Both the position numbers and the translations under genes were made by a program. Positions 51,960 to 62,271 of a stretch of DNA of 64,000 nucleotides are shown here, piece by piece. The notes under the pieces were generated by a model that was not told the DNA's origin, searched no databases, and saw nothing but the letters and a program-made list of their open reading frames with translations. How positions within the stretch are numbered: the stretch's first letter is position 1; every line of letters starts with the position of its first letter. Source of the DNA: Saccharomycopsis fibuligera x Saccharomycopsis cf. fibuligera. Lineage: Eukaryota; Ascomycota; Saccharomycetes; Ascoideales; Saccharomycopsidaceae. The stretch spans positions 1,739,501-1,803,500 of the forward strand of contig CP012816.1 of assembly GCA_001936135.1 (NCBI GenBank), in the 5' to 3' direction.

Positions 51960-52895
51960 CTAAATTGACTTTTCAATCTCTGCCAACTTGGCAAACGCTT
52001 TGAAGAACGGCTCGGCTGCCTCTTTGGAATACCCAACATTTAAAGGAATTCTTCCCAAAGTGTACTCACCAATACCAGTGAACTGCTTAACCGCATCCTT
52101 GAGCACCAAAATAAGATCAGGACCAAGTAATACTTCGACTTTTGTCACCTCGTGCTGCAATGCGCTAGCCTCGCTAATTTTTCCCTCTTGCACCAATCGG
52201 AAAATTTTGACATACACTTTAGGCACGACGTTGCTGAGTCCGTCAATCACCCCCTTGCCACCAAGAAGCAATACTGTAGTGAGTAGCTGACCTAACCCTG
52301 AAAAAAATTGGAAGTTGTTGTGTTCAGTAATTTGCTTGTCTCCAGCGATCACGGTATAATCAGCAGCATCATTGTAGGAGAATTTTGTACCGACAATATT
52401 CGGGTGCGCTGAAAGTTTCTTTACGGTGTCTAACGAAATCTGCAAACCGTTAGTGACCCCAGGGTACACATAAATCAATACTGGTAGTTCACTTTTGTCA
52501 GCAATTTCAGTAAACCAGTTAATGATCCCTTCTTGGTGCACGCCACTTCCATAGTACGAGGACCCAAGTACCAAAGCAAAGGCAGATCCAGCCTCTTTGA
52601 CTAGCTTGATTTCTTCAAGAGCATCAGCTAGAGAATTTTGAGCAATGCCGCTGATGAGGGTGATATCCGGTACAGCTTCATGAAGGGCTTTAACCACGGA
52701 AACTCTTTCGTATAATGTTAAATGAGCGTTTTCGCCAGTGCTTCCAAAGACAACTAGTCCCTGAATACCGCTATCACGAAGGTACTTAGCATGCTTGATT
52801 TGGGACTCAATGTCTATGGAGTACCCGTCTGGTTTGAAGAAAGTCACAGTTGGAGTATAAATTCCAGCGGCAGGAGCAGGAATTGACTTAGACAT
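51960..52895 (-). CDS. DHDPS/NAL-family class I aldolase, substrate unknown
   Basis: A 311-residue TIM-barrel aldolase of the dihydrodipicolinate synthase/N-acetylneuraminate lyase family. The pyruvate-binding GSTGEN motif is at 51-56, Tyr144 lies in YVYPG and the Schiff-base Lys171 in VGTKFSYND; all are intact. Fungi make lysine by the alpha-aminoadipate route, so this is unlikely to serve lysine synthesis. Fungal members cleave 2-keto-3-deoxy sugar acids (for example in galacturonate catabolism) or 4-hydroxy-2-oxoglutarate. No mitochondrial or peroxisomal signal is obvious. It is divergently transcribed from a sugar-type transporter across 565 bases, which suggests catabolism of an imported sugar or sugar acid (inference). 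Confidence 0.82.
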   Translation of the reverse strand: MSKSIPAPAAGIYTPTVTFFKPDGYSIDIESQIKHAKYLRDSGIQGLVVFGSTGENAHLTLYERVSVVKALHEAVPDITLISGIAQNSLADALEEIKLVKEAGSAFALVLGSSYYGSGVHQEGIINWFTEIADKSELPVLIYVYPGVTNGLQISLDTVKKLSAHPNIVGTKFSYNDAADYTVIAGDKQITEHNNFQFFSGLGQLLTTVLLLGGKGVIDGLSNVVPKVYVKIFRLVQEGKISEASALQHEVTKVEVLLGPDLILVLKDAVKQFTGIGEYTLGRIPLNVGYSKEAAEPFFKAFAKLAEIEKSI

Positions 52896-53460
52896 TGTTA
52901 CTGAAAGTGGATAGCTATCGTTAATAAATGAGGTTATCGAGAAAGATTTAACAACTTTAGTGTTTCCTAATTTTAAAGATTTTGATTTCTGGTATAGATT
53001 TCATCATATTCACAGTCCCAACATCAGTGGGCCAAACCCGGCACTATTTATAATAGTCGGAATCATAGTACTCAAAATGATTTCCGAGGAGGACTGTGGC
53101 GGCCAACGCCAGACAGCCGGTGAACGGGTATATTGAAGTATGGGCCACAATGCAATTGTAATGATGGTGATGGCGACAGATAGCCTACGATCTCTTAATG
53201 GTTGCCGTTAGTGCGAGCGCACAAGTCATGCTGCTGTTCGTTACTGTTATCGCGAGTCCTATTTAGTCACTGCATGTGGCTGCATGCGCTGCTGCACCCC
53301 ATAAAGTGCTATAGCGAAGGAGCCTATAACATCCTCATTCATACAATCCGCAAGGCCAGCAACTGGAGAATAAATATAAGAAAAGATCTTCTGTAGCGCA
53401 TTCTATCATGTCTGAGCTGGAAACACTATCTATATTCAATTACGGTTGGTCTTCATCAAA
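52896..53460. promoter_or_regulatory. Shared divergent promoter of the aldolase and the transporter
   Basis: Contains closely spaced CGG/CCG triplets at 53100-53127, including CGG-TGAA-CGG (53118-53127), of the kind bound by Zn2Cys6 regulators. An ATG at 53408 opens a 40-codon upstream frame that overlaps the transporter start. No other gene was seen. Confidence 0.45.
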
Positions 53461-55092
53461 ATGGGTCTCTTTACCATCATTGATCATTCAGAAAACCCTG
53501 CTCCACCGCAGGTATACAACTTCAGACTAGTCTTACTAGCCCTCGCTGCCACTATGGGTTCAGCTCAATACGGCTATGACAGCGGCTTCATTGGCGGCAC
53601 ATTATCTCTTCCAGCATTTCAGCATAAATTCGGGCTTGATGTGGCTACAGGAAACCAGTTATCCCAGCTCAAATCCAACATTGTCTCCACTTTCCAAGCA
53701 GGAGCATTCTTTGGTGCGGCGATTTCCTATTTCTTCAATGAAAAACTTGGCCGCAAGAAAACTTTGCTTATATTTGGTATTATTTTCAACATTGGTGTGG
53801 TTTTGCAAGTCGCTTCACATGGTATTGTGGGGCTCATTTATGCTGGAAGAGCGCTTACTGGTCTAAGCACCGGTACGGTTTCCATGATTGTGCCAATATA
53901 TATTGCTGAATGGTCACCACCAGCATGTAGAGGAATACTTGTTGGTTCTTATGAAGTAGTGTACCAGAGCTTTCTTGTTATTGCTTTCTGGGTAAATTAT
54001 GGTTGCAAGATCCATTTGAGCGACACTTCGGAAAGCCAATGGATGTTGCCTTTTGCGTTGCAGTTTATCCCTGGTGGGTTGTTGCTTATTGCAATGTCAT
54101 TCCAACCCGAGTCTTGGCGATGGCTTGTAAGGAATGGTAAGGTTAAAGAAGCTCAAAGCCATCTTGCAAACATTAGAAAGTTGCCCACAGACCACCCATA
54201 CTTGATTTGGGAACTAACAAGTTGTGAGAACCAAATTGCAGAAGAAAGTTTACATTATAATGGTGGGAAAAGCAGCTTTTGGAGTAAGTTAAAAGAATGT
54301 ACCAAGCATGGTGTTTACAATAGGATTTTGCTTGCTTTGAGCGTAATGATATTCCAAAATTTATCTGGAATCAATGCTCTTAATTACTACTCCCCAGCGA
54401 TCTTTGAGTCTATTGGCTTCAAGGGCAACAACGTTGACTTGCTAGCAACCGGAATCTTTGGTATAGTCAAAGCAGTTACCAATTTGGGCGCCATTCTCAT
54501 TGGGATTGAAAAACTTGGTCGCAGACAGTCCATCATCACAGGAAGTTTAGGAACAATTTCTGCCATGCTCTACCTTACTATCTATACCGCAGTCAGTGGA
54601 TCATTTGATCATGAGGTTCCAAAAGACGCGGGGGCATATTTTGCAATAATTTCAGTCTATTTCTTTGCCTTTTGTTTTGCTTTCTCTTGGAATGCTGTTC
54701 CTTTCATTTATTGTTCAGAGATTATTTCTAATCAAATTAGAGACTTGGGCATGGCAATGGCTGTTATGATGCAGTGGTTGATGCAGTTTGTTATTGTATA
54801 TTCAAATCCATACATGATGGCAAATATCAAATGGGGCACATTTTTGTTCTTCACTGTGTGTTTGATCATTTCGGTTGGATTTACTTATTATTTCATTCCT
54901 GAAACCAGAGGTTTGAGTTTGGAAAATATGGATATTTTGTTTACAGTTAAAGGTTTTGCTAAGCAAAAGAGGAAGGAGACTGATGCTATTATTGCTAACA
55001 TTAAAGATTCTGAAACTGGGCAAAGAAATGATCTCGAAGATATGAAAGATGATCGGGAAGTAATGTCAACTCAGTTGTCCAACAGGGCGTAA
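53461..55092 (+). CDS. MFS sugar/quinate-type transporter
   Basis: A 543-residue, 12-TM transporter of the fungal sugar porter family. The frame opens at a TTG (53446); the first ATG is 53461. Family motifs are present: QYGYDSGFIGG in TM1, NEKLGRKKTLLIFG after TM2, FQPESWRWLVRNGK before the central loop, and FIPETRGLSLENMD after TM12. The C-terminal cytosolic tail is Lys/Asp-rich. Such proteins carry hexoses, pentoses, quinate or sugar acids by proton symport; I cannot pick the substrate. It shares its promoter with an aldolase, and an overlapping upstream ORF may damp its translation. Confidence 0.88.
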   Translation: MGLFTIIDHSENPAPPQVYNFRLVLLALAATMGSAQYGYDSGFIGGTLSLPAFQHKFGLDVATGNQLSQLKSNIVSTFQAGAFFGAAISYFFNEKLGRKKTLLIFGIIFNIGVVLQVASHGIVGLIYAGRALTGLSTGTVSMIVPIYIAEWSPPACRGILVGSYEVVYQSFLVIAFWVNYGCKIHLSDTSESQWMLPFALQFIPGGLLLIAMSFQPESWRWLVRNGKVKEAQSHLANIRKLPTDHPYLIWELTSCENQIAEESLHYNGGKSSFWSKLKECTKHGVYNRILLALSVMIFQNLSGINALNYYSPAIFESIGFKGNNVDLLATGIFGIVKAVTNLGAILIGIEKLGRRQSIITGSLGTISAMLYLTIYTAVSGSFDHEVPKDAGAYFAIISVYFFAFCFAFSWNAVPFIYCSEIISNQIRDLGMAMAVMMQWLMQFVIVYSNPYMMANIKWGTFLFFTVCLIISVGFTYYFIPETRGLSLENMDILFTVKGFAKQKRKETDAIIANIKDSETGQRNDLEDMKDDREVMSTQLSNRA

Positions 55093-55504
55093 GGAGTACA
55101 TCATAGAAAAAAGGTTTGATTTTTCTTTACTTCTGTTTTATTCATCAATTTTCCTATTAAACGTATACTTTAATTTATACAATTATACACCTTTAGTTGC
55201 CTACGCATGATACCAATGGTTTGTAAGCACTGTTTAATCTGTTTCTGGGAATAGTTTATGTTTCATGTTGTAAGGACGCGCTAAAGATCCTTAGTGATGG
55301 TATATTTTTTACCCGGGTAAATTGGAATTTTTTTTATTTTGCACCAGGGAATTAAAAAAATGGAAGATCGGGACTTTATAAGCGCAGCACTGCTATATCA
55401 GTAGGAGTATCGATATACTGGTGCAAACCCTTGTGGCCTTCAAATCTTCCCAGCTCCCTATATTATCTGGCCGAAAAAAAAGGATCTAAAAAGGTTTTAC
55501 ATCC
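55093..55504. other. Intergenic region before the large mitochondrial-type gene
   Basis: T-rich transporter 3' flank; no feature beyond short T and A runs was seen. Confidence 0.4.
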
Positions 55505-58500
55505 ATGTTTGATAGGCAATGGGCCTTGCTACGAAAATGCAGTGCCAATCTCACTGTTGCTAGCCGTCGAGGTTCTTCAAATGCTAAATATAGTCTGTGC
55601 TGTTGTCGATCTACTAAATACTACCATTATTACAAGATTGGTCGCCGATACAATAGCAACGGGACAGTTTCATTGAATTCTTTGGACCTATCACTGACAA
55701 AATCTTATATTGATAATGTTAGCAAAGGTTTAGAAGCAAGCCAGCATAGTAGTGGTATGAAGTCAGTAGTGACGACGACAGCGGATGTAGAGGAAATTCA
55801 GCAAACTATTCTTTGTCAAAAGTCAGTGAAGGAACTTTTCCAAGTAATGAAATCCGTTGATGCGGCAACTTTCAATCAACTATATGGCATGAAAAAATTC
55901 AAGATCAGTTTCAACATTCTTGTATTTAATCTATTAAATCAAGAATTTTTTGACAATTTCACCGAGATTCAAATCTTTTTAATCTACTTGCGCAAACACC
56001 TTTTTCAGCAGGCCAGCAGCACCAACTTGATATTGAATTATATCACCAACAAGGATTACCTGATAAACTTCAATAGCTTTTACAAGGCTATCGTCCGCAA
56101 TTTCAATGATGATCTTGTAAAGCAATCACTTATTCGATTCATGATTAGACCCACCGCCAAAACAGTGCGTCAAAGTTTATTCGATTCCATGACTAGCATC
56201 ATAAATGATGCCGAAGTGCCCAACAAAAAAGAGGTCATATTCACCTTATTTGACTGGATAGCCACTTTGCAACAAAATCAAATGCGGATTGACTTGGTCA
56301 ATTATTGTTTGGCTCAACATAACAAATATGTGAATGTTTTAAAACCAACGCAAATTCTTGATAAAGTTGTCAAGAATTTTAGCGATAATGACTACGCGGA
56401 ATTTTTTCAGTGTTATCGGATTCCTATCTCGAGAGATTTTTTCAAATCCTTGTTACATGTTTTCAAACCGCTTGATTATCCTTTGGTTTTTGTCAAGTTG
56501 CTTAATTGTCATATTTCTTTGGATGTCAAACATATGGAAAATGATCAAGTGTATGAGGATTCAGTACACGACTTTACAAGGTACTTGATTAGTGAATCTA
56601 CAGGACAAAACACTGGCTTAATTAGCGGGTTCGATTGGGAAGAAGGGTCATTGCCCTCCATTCGTTTTTCTAAAAAGTTTTTCATCAGTGTTCAAACAGT
56701 GCTTGATTATGAAAATAACAACGAACAAGTTTTGGCTATCGCAAATTTGCTTTTGGCTGACAAAGAAGAAATGATCAGCAGAAGTTACTACAATTCCAAG
56801 TTACTCAATTTGTACTCCATTGATTTATTGAGCTCCATAATTTACAAAAAATCAAAACTGAATGATAAACTTACTAATACCTTGACCTTACAATTAATAG
56901 ATACCATAAGTAGTTTTAACCATCCAGGCAATCAAAAATTCATGCAAGAATTAAACAGACTATCTACCCGACATAGCGAAAAACTTCGTAACTTAATTAG
57001 TCTACTATTTATCAAATTCGACAACGCTCTCAAATTGCATCAAAATACTAACAATTACAAAGGCCTTGTGAGTAAAAGTAGGCTCCTTACTAAGCTTTTC
57101 TCCGTGGTACTAAGTTACTCAGTGAGCACCATTGGTCCCCAGTCCGTGGTGATTATCTTGACCAAGATTATTCAACTCAACAAGCAGCTTGCTCACGAGG
57201 CTAACATATGCTTAGCAAATATCAAAGACGAGAATAAAAAATTGGCAATTAGAAAAAAATTAATGATGAATTACAATTACATTATAGGGTTGCTTATCAC
57301 AAATTTTAGACAAAAGGGATACATTAATGAATCACTCAAGCTTATCAACTATTTGATTAATTTAAATGTCCAAAACTCTAATTTCAAGCACGAAGGATTC
57401 CGGTACAAATCTATTGTTGTTAAGGACATGATTACTGAATTTTTAATGGTGTTGAAAGCCAATTATTCTAATGATCCAAGAGTGATTTTGAGTTATATTA
57501 TAGAATTTTCAACAAATTATGGCGATATTTTAAAATTTCACGACCATACAGATCATTTCAGTTATAATTTAACCAACAAGGAACTACTTAGCTATCATGA
57601 ATCCAACCCAAGTTTCACAGACTTGCATAATGCTCGATCTTCATTCTATATTTTGAATCAACTCGGGCTAATTAGATTTGTTTATGAAAACCAGTTGCCA
57701 GAACCAATCAATTTTAGTAATTCTCAGCTAATGCACTATTATGAGGAAAATCTCGTTCGAGCAAATTTACGTCCGGAATTGAAAAACTTGCCCTTTAAGA
57801 TGGAACATTTGAGTATTTTTTACGCAGCGCTTTTTCAAAACATGGCACTCAATAGCACGTTATCGCTTTCTACTTTGAAAAAGTTATATGAAAATTATAT
57901 CAATACCGTGGTGCATGTGCAATCTATTGCTGCTAAGAATGAAGGCTTAAATTATGGCCATTTCTTGCTGGAGTTTCACATTGATGATACTATAGTGATC
58001 CAATTCATAAACCAAGCATTACTTTTAAACAGCGTCGACACTGCAGAACAGTTTCTTGTAGCCTTCTTACTGAAGGCTAAGTATAAGCTACTGAGTGTGT
58101 CGATTCAAAGCTTCGAGAAGATTACTTTCCATTATGCTTTGAAAGTCTTTAAAAGAAAAAAAGACCCGCAATTTGACACTTATTACGAAAAAGTACAATA
58201 CTGGATTAGTGTCATGAGCGGGAAGTTCAATTATCCAATGACATACTGGAGTCAATTATCTATGGTGTTGCTCAATTACAGGTTGAAAAATTCAAAAGAA
58301 AGTTACCAATGGTATTTGAGACTTACCAAGAACGGTAAAGATTTCAGCAAGATCAGACATGTGCTTTTGATCAGAATTGCCGAGGTGAATGGATGGCCGT
58401 TGCCGGAATACTTGCAAAACGTCAAATTGCATGATGTGTACACTAAGGAGCTTGAATCAAATAGTGGAAATATGGAAAACAAAAATACAGGTAATGTCAA

Positions 58501-58777
58501 GTTTTTCCAGCTAACCAAGGATGATATCTTGGAGTTTGATAATGATAAATTAGAATCTTTTTATGATGAGTCCGAGACAACCTCAATGGCTGGTGATTTT
58601 GCTGCTCAACAATCTCTGGAACTTCATCAAGAATCTGAAGCGGAAAACGGATCTGAAACAGAGAAAGCTACCGATGGTAGTGAAGTGGCGGGAACAGAAG
58701 AGGAAGATGTTGGTATAATGGATAGCAAGCTCTTTGACGAGATTTGCTTGTTGTTGCCAAAGCTCAAGGAGGCTTAA
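55505..58777 (+). CDS. Large helical protein, probably mitochondrial; function unknown
   Basis: I do not recognise this 1090-residue protein. The N-terminal ~60 residues are rich in Arg, Lys, Ser, Cys and Tyr with few acids (RKCSANLTVASRRGSS, KIGRRYNSNG), fitting a mitochondrial presequence. The body is all-helical, Asn/Lys/Leu-rich, with repeated helix pairs of about 35 residues that could be degenerate PPR-type repeats, as in fast-evolving yeast mitochondrial RNA or translation factors. The C-terminus is acidic (Glu/Ser-rich, ~residues 1020-1075). One continuous frame, no intron. A role in mitochondrial gene expression is inferred only from targeting and repeat style. Confidence 0.7.
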   Translation: MFDRQWALLRKCSANLTVASRRGSSNAKYSLCCCRSTKYYHYYKIGRRYNSNGTVSLNSLDLSLTKSYIDNVSKGLEASQHSSGMKSVVTTTADVEEIQQTILCQKSVKELFQVMKSVDAATFNQLYGMKKFKISFNILVFNLLNQEFFDNFTEIQIFLIYLRKHLFQQASSTNLILNYITNKDYLINFNSFYKAIVRNFNDDLVKQSLIRFMIRPTAKTVRQSLFDSMTSIINDAEVPNKKEVIFTLFDWIATLQQNQMRIDLVNYCLAQHNKYVNVLKPTQILDKVVKNFSDNDYAEFFQCYRIPISRDFFKSLLHVFKPLDYPLVFVKLLNCHISLDVKHMENDQVYEDSVHDFTRYLISESTGQNTGLISGFDWEEGSLPSIRFSKKFFISVQTVLDYENNNEQVLAIANLLLADKEEMISRSYYNSKLLNLYSIDLLSSIIYKKSKLNDKLTNTLTLQLIDTISSFNHPGNQKFMQELNRLSTRHSEKLRNLISLLFIKFDNALKLHQNTNNYKGLVSKSRLLTKLFSVVLSYSVSTIGPQSVVIILTKIIQLNKQLAHEANICLANIKDENKKLAIRKKLMMNYNYIIGLLITNFRQKGYINESLKLINYLINLNVQNSNFKHEGFRYKSIVVKDMITEFLMVLKANYSNDPRVILSYIIEFSTNYGDILKFHDHTDHFSYNLTNKELLSYHESNPSFTDLHNARSSFYILNQLGLIRFVYENQLPEPINFSNSQLMHYYEENLVRANLRPELKNLPFKMEHLSIFYAALFQNMALNSTLSLSTLKKLYENYINTVVHVQSIAAKNEGLNYGHFLLEFHIDDTIVIQFINQALLLNSVDTAEQFLVAFLLKAKYKLLSVSIQSFEKITFHYALKVFKRKKDPQFDTYYEKVQYWISVMSGKFNYPMTYWSQLSMVLLNYRLKNSKESYQWYLRLTKNGKDFSKIRHVLLIRIAEVNGWPLPEYLQNVKLHDVYTKELESNSGNMENKNTGNVKFFQLTKDDILEFDNDKLESFYDESETTSMAGDFAAQQSLELHQESEAENGSETEKATDGSEVAGTEEEDVGIMDSKLFDEICLLLPKLKEA

Positions 58778-59551
58778 TTGGAATTTGAAGAGTTAGCAGT
58801 GTATGATAAATTGTAAATAGTGTTACCGCAATGTAATTTTCTTAGATTTATACATCGCCCAATTTACCACTACATATTTTCTATATCTTGAATTAAAATA
58901 CCCTCAACATAAAAATCAAAATCCAGTACTTGGCTTGAATGTACAACGACTAAAATATATTAAAATTCAAAATTTATGAGAATTCATAAATTTAAGAGTC
59001 CCAAAACAGAAGGTTTAGAATGTCGAATACAAGACGAGCCCATTAACTGCCATTTAGTTCAGTTACAGAAATCGCATTGCATTAAACAAAAGTGACTTAT
59101 AAAATATAAGGCACTGTTGCCGGTAGCATTGTTTTGTCTCTGCTGTCCACACGATACGGCTTATGGAAACATAAAGCCATCCGCTCTATCTAATTGTCAG
59201 AGATATATAATTTTTACTATCTGACGAAAGGGAAAAGAGAAAAAGAAAGGCAAAAAAAAAGAAAGTTTGAGAAATCGGCTCTCATTTAAAGTGCTCGTGA
59301 AAACCACAAGAAAAATTTTTTTACTGCTTGTCGGAACATATGCAAGCATACAGTAGTTCATAATTCCGAGGTTTTGTCACATGAATTGGCATGTGATATT
59401 TCGGAAAGAAAGATGACAGCGGGGGGCGATGAAGGCAAGCACCAAAGCATAAGCGATGAAGGCGATAGAACATATTGAGTGCTGGCTTGCCGTATAACTG
59501 CAACGCCATTGAACCTTACAGACCGTTAAAGTAACACAATTGGACTTAAAA
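58778..59551. promoter_or_regulatory. Promoter/leader region of CUE5
   Basis: AT-rich, with an A/G-rich stretch near 59225-59275. The CUE5 frame is open from a TTG at 59540, but the ATG is at 59552. A minus-strand frame at 59377-60126 is mainly the complement of CUE5 and is not a gene. No RNA gene was seen. Confidence 0.4.
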
Positions 59552-61081
59552 ATGGTTGACGATAAAAGCACAGAGAAATATGTTACTGAGGCTTCTCCAG
59601 TTCCTCCTGCTGAGAAGCAGGAACTTCCTGCTTCTTCTGCTGCCACAACTGCTGCTAAGCCTGAGGAACAGGCTAAGACCAGCGACGAAACTAGTAATGA
59701 TAGCAAACCAGAAGAGGGCAAGATTGTTGCTGCTACTGCTGCTCCTGCTGAAGGAACAAAGGGTACCCATGATGATCCTGCTTCTGATGATTCGAAGTCA
59801 GATTTGCTGGGTCTGAAAAAGGTTTCCTTCAATGACAACCATATCAGTCTGCCAGAGAAACTATCCAATCCTCCATCTGATGATAACCTTGTCAAATCGC
59901 CATCTATCTTGAAACCAGGAAAGCCGCCGGCCAAACCACCAAGACCATTGTCACCAAAAGAACAAGCTAAAAAAACTCTCAAGGAAGCGTTCCCTAACAT
60001 TGAAGAGAAATACGTAATTGCAGTGTTAATTGCTAGTGATGGCGATCTTGACCCTGCCTTCAATGCTCTTTTATACCTCTCTGATCCAAACTCCCACATT
60101 GAGATTCCAGAACCAAAAACAGCCAAACCGCCAGTGCCACCAAAAAGTTACCAAAGATCACTGCAATTGGAAGAAGATGAGAGATTAGCTAGGAGATTAG
60201 CTAGAGAGTTTAATCTGCACCCAAACAGACCACCTAGGCCAGCAAGACCAGCAAGATCTACAAGACCAGGCCAACAGCAGCAACAACAGCCTCTCAGACA
60301 TCGTGATAGTACCACTGATGATGATGACGATTCTGATGTTTTGAATTCATTTTTGGACGAAGACTTGCCACAAATCAAAAAACAATTTGAAAAAGGTTTT
60401 GAGGAAACCAAACAGAAATTCGGCACTTTCTTTAGTGGATTTACTAGGCAATTCCAGGACTTTAATGATAGCAACAACGTTCTCAATAGCAAGCCTAGCA
60501 GAGTAAACCGTGGTGAGAGACATGAAAACTATGGCTTTAGCAATAAAAATTCTGGAAACAATAGCAACAATAGCAACAATAATAGCGAAAACAAGTTATT
60601 TGGAGCTTTAGGCTCTTTAGGCTCCCCACCAACGTCTGCTAGAAGCTCTGCCACTTTTAGAAGAGATAAAAACTACGATGATGATTTGGATGATGTGAAT
60701 CATCAGTACTCTACAATCACATTGACAAACAATGATAAAGATTTGCCGGATGTGCCAATCGTTGGCTCAAAAATTGAAACTAATCAGTCCAAGCCGTCAT
60801 TAGAGAAGAAGAATTCAACCGACTTGTACGGAACGCCAAAAATTTCCAGTGGACAATTTGATGACAGTGATAGACCTGCTGAGGTAAACAGCAAAAATGG
60901 TGGCAATACTGGAAGTAGTAACAGTAACGGCAACAGTAGCAGCAACAATAATAGTAACAATAAGTGGGAACCGTTGACTGATGTTGCACCAGTGCCAGTT
61001 ACTGATGACGCATTTTTGGTCACCAGCAGCGACGATGAAGATGATGATGAATCACAAACTAAACAAAGTGAGAAAAAGTAG
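59552..61081 (+). CDS. CUE5: CUE-domain ubiquitin-Atg8 adaptor (aggrephagy receptor)
   Basis: A 509-residue cytosolic adaptor. The CUE domain is at about residues 134-176 (PKEQAKKTLKEAFPNIEEKY, with the FP motif and a downstream FNALLYLSD), which binds monoubiquitin. A proline/arginine-rich segment follows (PRPARPARSTRPG), then Ser/Asn-rich linkers. The Atg8-interacting motif WEPL begins at Trp472, matching the WQPL motif near the end of yeast Cue5 (411 aa). Cue5 links ubiquitinated aggregates and inactive proteasomes to autophagy. The acidic C-terminus (SSDDEDDDESQ) follows the motif. Identity is well supported by domain order. Confidence 0.9.
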   Translation: MVDDKSTEKYVTEASPVPPAEKQELPASSAATTAAKPEEQAKTSDETSNDSKPEEGKIVAATAAPAEGTKGTHDDPASDDSKSDLLGLKKVSFNDNHISLPEKLSNPPSDDNLVKSPSILKPGKPPAKPPRPLSPKEQAKKTLKEAFPNIEEKYVIAVLIASDGDLDPAFNALLYLSDPNSHIEIPEPKTAKPPVPPKSYQRSLQLEEDERLARRLAREFNLHPNRPPRPARPARSTRPGQQQQQQPLRHRDSTTDDDDDSDVLNSFLDEDLPQIKKQFEKGFEETKQKFGTFFSGFTRQFQDFNDSNNVLNSKPSRVNRGERHENYGFSNKNSGNNSNNSNNNSENKLFGALGSLGSPPTSARSSATFRRDKNYDDDLDDVNHQYSTITLTNNDKDLPDVPIVGSKIETNQSKPSLEKKNSTDLYGTPKISSGQFDDSDRPAEVNSKNGGNTGSSNSNGNSSSNNNSNNKWEPLTDVAPVPVTDDAFLVTSSDDEDDDESQTKQSEKK

Positions 61082-61704
61082 ATGCCACAGGGAGTTGTAC
61101 GTTAGGCACATCAATTTTTTATCTTTTACGCTTATTTATGTTTATTTTTTTGTTCTCTTTTCCTTTTGATTTATTGTTGTCTTGAATTTTTGCAACTCAT
61201 CATTTCTTGAATATTATGTTCTGTTATCCTTTTTCTTATACCGTCTTTGTTTAGAAATTCCCTTGTTGAAATTTATATCTCTAAGATTGTATTGTGTTTC
61301 CCGCTAGCGTACCGGGCTACTTGCTAGCGGCTTCAAGCTTCGCAGATGTGATATATTATCTCCCTTAACTTAAATGGCTGCTAGTCAGCAAGAAAAAGAA
61401 GTCGAGTTTCATGCATGCATGGGCCATAAGCGGAATTCCAAATTCCAAACGCAGCGCACCCAAGCTCCAGGAGATGGGTCATAAGGACTAGCAAAAAGCC
61501 TAGCAATTGGGAAGCACCAGATGAACTGATTTGTATATATAGGAATTCCTTGAACCTCTAAAATGAAGTTTGCAAGTCTTATGAGCGTCCGTTTTGGGGG
61601 CTTGATTGTCACTTGTTCACCATAGACTGTTAGTACAATAACTGCTTCTATCGCATCTCCAATAACATCTCCATATATTAGTTTACCAAATCAAGTCAAA
61701 CCAA
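61082..61704. promoter_or_regulatory. Intergenic region with a small hairpin-forming palindrome
   Basis: CUE5 3' flank and promoter of the secreted-protein gene. An inverted repeat CCGCTAGC (61302-61309) / GCTAGCGG (61324-61331) with a 14-base loop is present, and TGCATGCATG occurs near 61411. No ORF with support. Confidence 0.45.
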
Positions 61705-62271
61705 ATGTTCGGTACTTCAGTACTCATCTACGCTGTGCTTGTCAACACACTCTCTGCTCAAATGGCCTACGGCGCCAATGTTTATGCAAATAAGAACTTG
61801 AAGGCAAAACGAGCATTGGAAGAAGAAACTGTCACTCTATCGCCTACATCACCTTTGTCTTCTACCAGCCTTCCCTCTACTTCCTCCACTCAATCGTTCC
61901 CGGTGATTTCTCCTACCTTGATAGTGAAGAAAAGAGCAGTTAACACCATTATTTCCAGAAACTATGATAATGATGTGAGCGGCAACAATTACCCATGTCA
62001 CAAAAATTATGAAGTGCTTGCTTATGCTTCCACTATATATCCAGAATCATACAAAACTACTGCGGCACATCCTATAGTAAAAACAAAGACCACTGGTACT
62101 GTATCATCAATCCCTCGAATCGCCTCGGACAGAATCTTTTTCAATGATAACGATCAAGTGAAAGACGCCACCGCGAAGGCGAAAATAAGTAGCAGTGCAC
62201 CGTATGCTGCTGGTAGAAACTTGGTGACTAATATTAATGTAAATGTGCCGGAATACGTTCTTGTCAATTAA
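61705..62271 (+). CDS. Predicted secreted, Kex2-processed protein of unknown function
   Basis: I do not recognise this 188-residue protein. It starts with a signal peptide (FGTSVLIYAVLVNTLSAQMAYG, cleavage near residue 23). Two Kex2-type Lys-Arg sites follow: LKAKR-A (~residue 36) and VKKR-A (~residue 76). Between them is a Ser/Thr/Pro-rich stretch likely to be O-mannosylated. After the second site are about 110 residues with a single Cys, several Tyr and one Asn-rich segment. No transmembrane segment, GPI signal or internal repeats are visible, so it is not an alpha-factor or Ece1-type polyprotein. It could be a secreted or cell-wall protein. Unrelated to the 14804 protein. Confidence 0.65.
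   Translation: MFGTSVLIYAVLVNTLSAQMAYGANVYANKNLKAKRALEEETVTLSPTSPLSSTSLPSTSSTQSFPVISPTLIVKKRAVNTIISRNYDNDVSGNNYPCHKNYEVLAYASTIYPESYKTTAAHPIVKTKTTGTVSSIPRIASDRIFFNDNDQVKDATAKAKISSSAPYAAGRNLVTNINVNVPEYVLVN

Noticed and set aside
51960-52895. Recent bacterial origin of the DHDPS-type aldolase
   Set aside because: Fungi have many native members of this family, and codon use is like its neighbours; sequence alone gives no sign of transfer.
59377-60126. 249-codon minus-strand frame over CUE5
   Set aside because: It is the complement of the Ser/Lys-rich CUE5 coding sequence and has no independent support.
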